From the NCBI GenBank assembly GCA_028551475.1, contig CM052355.1:18931543-18995542 (forward strand): DNA of 64,000 nucleotides, written 5' to 3'. The stretch comes from Casuarina equisetifolia. Taxonomy: Eukaryota > Streptophyta > Magnoliopsida > Fagales > Casuarinaceae. A model generated the notes under the pieces. The model was not told the DNA's origin. It saw only the letters and a program-made list of their open reading frames with translations, and made no database searches. Shown here piece by piece: positions 60,893 through 64,000 of the stretch. Position 1 is the first letter of the stretch. Each line of letters opens with the position of its first letter. Made by a program: the position numbers and the translations under genes.

Positions 60893-63815
60893 GGAAGTTG
60901 AAACCCTAAAGAAATAGTTGAACAATTGGAAAAGAATGATTGGATTTCAATGTAAATCCATACAACAACTCAAGCTAGATAAAAGCAACTTTATATGGGG
61001 CAAAAAACATTACTCTTAACTACAATTGTTCCTTGCCTTATAGTGTATGCCATGTGGTTAACACACTTACTAAAAAGGAATATCTTGTTAGTACACTTCC
61101 ATTAGCATTAGCAAAGCTACTTTACTTTAAGGCAATTGATTTCAATAAGAACTATCTCAATGGTACAACACCAAAGGAATGAGCTTTTATGAAGTTGAAA
61201 TCTTTGTCCATCATTGCAAAAAACTTCTCAAAACCAATTGACTACTTGGAAAAAATTATAATACTTTAATTTTTTATAGTAAAAGGCAACCTATTTTATA
61301 GGCATGTTCCTCTTGTGTCCAATAACTAAGTTGACTTGGAAATGCTTGTTCTTAATGCTAACAATTTCAACAGAGAGTCACCTACCAACCTCACTAATCT
61401 AACTAAGAAAACTAAGCATAAGTAGTAACTACTTCACTGAAAAAATGTATGACTTCTTTCAAAGCAAGAAATAGCTACAAATGTTAAAGATGCAAGCTAG
61501 TTGTCTCAAAGGTCCTATACTTTTTAATATTTCTATCTTGAGTAATTTGACAAAACTAAGGACTAGTGGCTTGGTTGGAGATGGTTCAACTTTTCCACCA
61601 TTACAAAACATGATAAGCCTAAATGCTAAAGAACTATAATATCACCAAACCAATCCTTGCATACATCTTAGAATTGATAGCACTATAGGTCTTAAATGTC
61701 ATCTTTGATAGATTGGAAGAAGAAATACCAACTTTTGGAAATCTACCAAAATTGGGCACTATATGTTTGATAGAAAACTTGCTCAATGGGCCTATTCCAT
61801 AATGGATAAAGTACAAAGATAACCACTACTATGATTTCTATTTTGATTTGATTATAAGCCAAATAGACCTTTTGCATAAAAACTCTACATAAGTACCTGC
61901 CCAAACAACATAAATTTGTTTAGAACTTTTCTTAAGTCAACAATTCAATCCTTACTAAGTGTTTGAACAAATAGTCCCTGTTTAAAAAATCAGTCCTCAT
62001 TGCATATAAACTATGATGAAAATGCAACTACCATTGGAGATATCAAGTATAAAGCATATTAGAGCCACAAAGTTTTGCTACAATCATTCACATGAATGGG
62101 ATACCTAGGGCTTAAGTAGCATTGGTGATTTTTGGATGTTATTTGTTCTATAATACACTACATAACAAAAAAAAATCAATCTATGTTAGCATGAGTGATT
62201 CCCTATTATACATGAATGCTTGTATCTCGCCTATTTCTTTGACATATTATGCATTCTCCTTGGTAAATCAAAATTATTCTATAAAACTTCACTTTGCTTA
62301 GATAAATATTCTGAGGCAATAGATCTTTTCATATTTTTGGAAGGTGAATGTTTGATGTTTATTTACAAAATGTGCTAGTGTTGAAGGAATTTGATATGAA
62401 AAAGGAAGCCCAAGGTGTTGACAACGCAATCATTAAAACATTTTGTAGCACTTGTCAAGAATAAAACATTGGAGATTCACTTTTATCAAACTAGGAAAGG
62501 GACATGTCAAAAAGACAAACAACCCTCTTATATCAACTATCTCCATAGATTCTACTACCTTTTCCACCAATTTTAGTCTTCCTAATGATGAAAAAAAAAA
62601 AGAAATTTTTTGTAGTTGGAATGACAATTTTGGCTTTGATCCTTGTATTGATAATTTTAGGAATTATCCAATGGAAAGGCTACTTTAGAGGTAAGAAATT
62701 AAAGGAACAAGTGCTAAAAGGATTGGATCTACAAACTAATATTTTCACTTAAACCATAAATTCAAGCTATCACAAATAGTTATGATTTTGCTAACCTTAA
62801 GGGAGGTGGCTTTGGATCTGTATACAAGACACATTATTATATGGTACTATTATTACTATTAAGTAGCTTTCTTCTAAATCAAAGCAGGAAAATCACAATC
62901 TTATAACTTAAGTAAGAATAATTTATGGTTTACAATATCCAAATCTAGTGAAACTATATGGATGTTGTATTAAACAAAAACAATTATTGTTGGTATACAA
63001 ATACATGGAAAACAATAACATGAAACATGCTTTGTTCAATCCAAAGGTTAGGCCCAGTGATATTAGATTGGTGTACAAGGCAAAGAATATGTGTTAGCAA
63101 AATAAGAAGTCTAATTTTTTACATAAGGAATCACCTATAAAAATTGTTCATATAAACATTAAAACTAGTAATCTATTGTTCTTTAAGGACTTCAGCCCTA
63201 AAATTTCTAATTTTGGATTGGCCAAGCTCAATAAAGAAGAGAACACTCACATTAGTACTTAAGTTTCATAAACTATAGAGATATATAGCACCAAAATATG
63301 CATTGCAAGGTTATTTAACCTATAAAATGAATGTTTATAGTTTTGAAATTGTAGCTTTGGAATTTGTTGTTGGGAAGAACAACATAAAATTCTAACTTAA
63401 TGAAGATTTATTTATTTATTTTTATTATTTTTATTATTTTTTGCCTTCTAGATTGGACCCTTGTTTTACAACAAAAAGGAACTTAATGAAGTTGGTAGAT
63501 CCAAGTTTAGGGTCCAACTTCAATAAAAAAAAGGCAATAAAAATCATAAAAGTTACTTTCTTATACAATAATCAATCACCAACACTTCAACTCCCCATGT
63601 CTACTATAGCGAGTATGCTTGAAGGTTAATTGGTTGTTCATAAGTTAATTATTGATCCAAGTACCTATGGTGATAAGTCTAGGTTCAAAGATCTAAAAAT
63701 CTAGTTTAATCATGTCCTAGCACTAAGCTCAAGGAATGGTTAGAGTCTCGTTCAGTCATCATATGTTATAAAGATTAGATCTTCTGCTACATTATTAAAG
63801 CAATCTTAACTCCAG
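60893..63815 (+). pseudogene. Intronless dead copy of LRR-malectin receptor-like kinase (LRR-VIII-2 type)
   Basis: Across frame breaks the plus strand follows a whole receptor kinase in order. LKEIVEQLEKNDW (60908) leads to NYNCSLPYSVCHV and LAKLLYFKAIDFNKNYLNG (61018-61180). LRRs follow, with GDGSTFPPLQNM near 61580-61610. Malectin-like pieces (HINYDENATTIGDIKY near 62000; FDVYLQNVLVLKEFDM near 62350; IIKTFCST) come next. A transmembrane segment (62610-62675) is followed by KEQVLKGLDLQTNIFT. In the kinase, LSSKSKQ, NLVKLYGCCI, LLLVYKYMENNN, KIVHINIKTSN, KISNFGLAKL, MKLVDPSLGSNF and MSTIASMLEG are readable. The length (about 2.8 kb) equals the spliced coding length, with no introns visible. 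The HRD Asp and DFG Asp are both replaced by Asn, and stops abound. Confidence 0.88.
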
Positions 63816-64000
63816 TGAAAATGACCATAGTCCTTTTGCTGATAAAAAGTTACTTCTTTAATGACAAAATGACCAAGTATCTTCTAGGTGGAAATATTCT
63901 TGTTTTTTACTAATCTAGTACAAAATATTCCATAATTGGAAGTCAAAATTATATTAATTAATTATTTTCTTGTAGAAATTATCCTTTTACATGATTCAAT
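63816..64000. other. Window end
   Basis: AT-rich; no poly-A tail of the kinase copy recognised before the window ends. Confidence 0.4.

Noticed and set aside
1-64000. CRISPR array, bacterial operon, defence island or viral genome
   Set aside because: No regularly spaced repeats, ribosome-binding-site-led gene trains or viral structural genes; the spliced genes and LTR elements are plant nuclear.

Overview
The window reads as nuclear DNA of a flowering plant, most likely a eudicot. It is AT-rich and holds spliced genes with GT-AG introns and plant-specific families: GH9 endoglucanases, pectin-methylesterase-inhibitor-like (PMEI-like) proteins and an LRR-malectin receptor kinase relic. Ty1/copia elements of very different ages, a LINE, a Ty3/gypsy scrap and an inserted piece of mitochondrial rRNA make up much of the rest. 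I cannot name the species.

Region by region. 1-950 holds relics: a gypsy integrase, a tRNA-like SINE head and an unexplained GC-richer block. 1979-21218 is a tandem pair of class-B-type GH9 endo-beta-1,4-glucanase genes. The first (1979-17745, seven exons, 487 codons) keeps an open spliced frame although two complete copia elements, each with a target-site duplication, sit inside its introns: an antisense one in intron 1 (2699-8121) and a sense one in intron 6 (10730-16474). The second (18961-21218, six exons, 492 codons) is compact and lacks intron 1. 24386-27670 is a decayed copia. 28199-31866 is a six-exon gene for a 171-residue four-helix membrane protein. 33023-33619 (minus), 40752-41357 and 47858-48463 are three single-exon PMEI-like genes; the last two are a duplicate pair that also share promoter and 3' flank. 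36385-38710 is an antisense copia relic. 43430-46260 is an antisense LINE relic that contains a mitochondrial 26S rRNA fragment and a long near-perfect palindrome. 50307-53725 is a roughly 1.65-kb direct duplication whose units each end in a copia LTR; the second unit runs into a full but decayed element (53447-56946). 58670-59300 is an isolated CpG-rich block. 60893-63815 is an apparently intronless, dead copy of an LRR-malectin receptor kinase (LRR-VIII-2 type).

Functionally, the five secreted genes all concern the cell wall: two cellulase-family enzymes and three pectinesterase/invertase inhibitor-like proteins. That may be coincidence or a loose wall-remodelling neighbourhood. The window contains no prokaryotic-type system, no CRISPR array and no intact tRNA gene that I could see. 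The most noteworthy items are the GH9 gene that survives two intronic retroelement insertions, the changed active-site signature in its neighbour, the retrocopied receptor kinase, the mitochondrial insertion inside a LINE, and two unexplained inverted-repeat structures (22643-22753 and 43766-43935).
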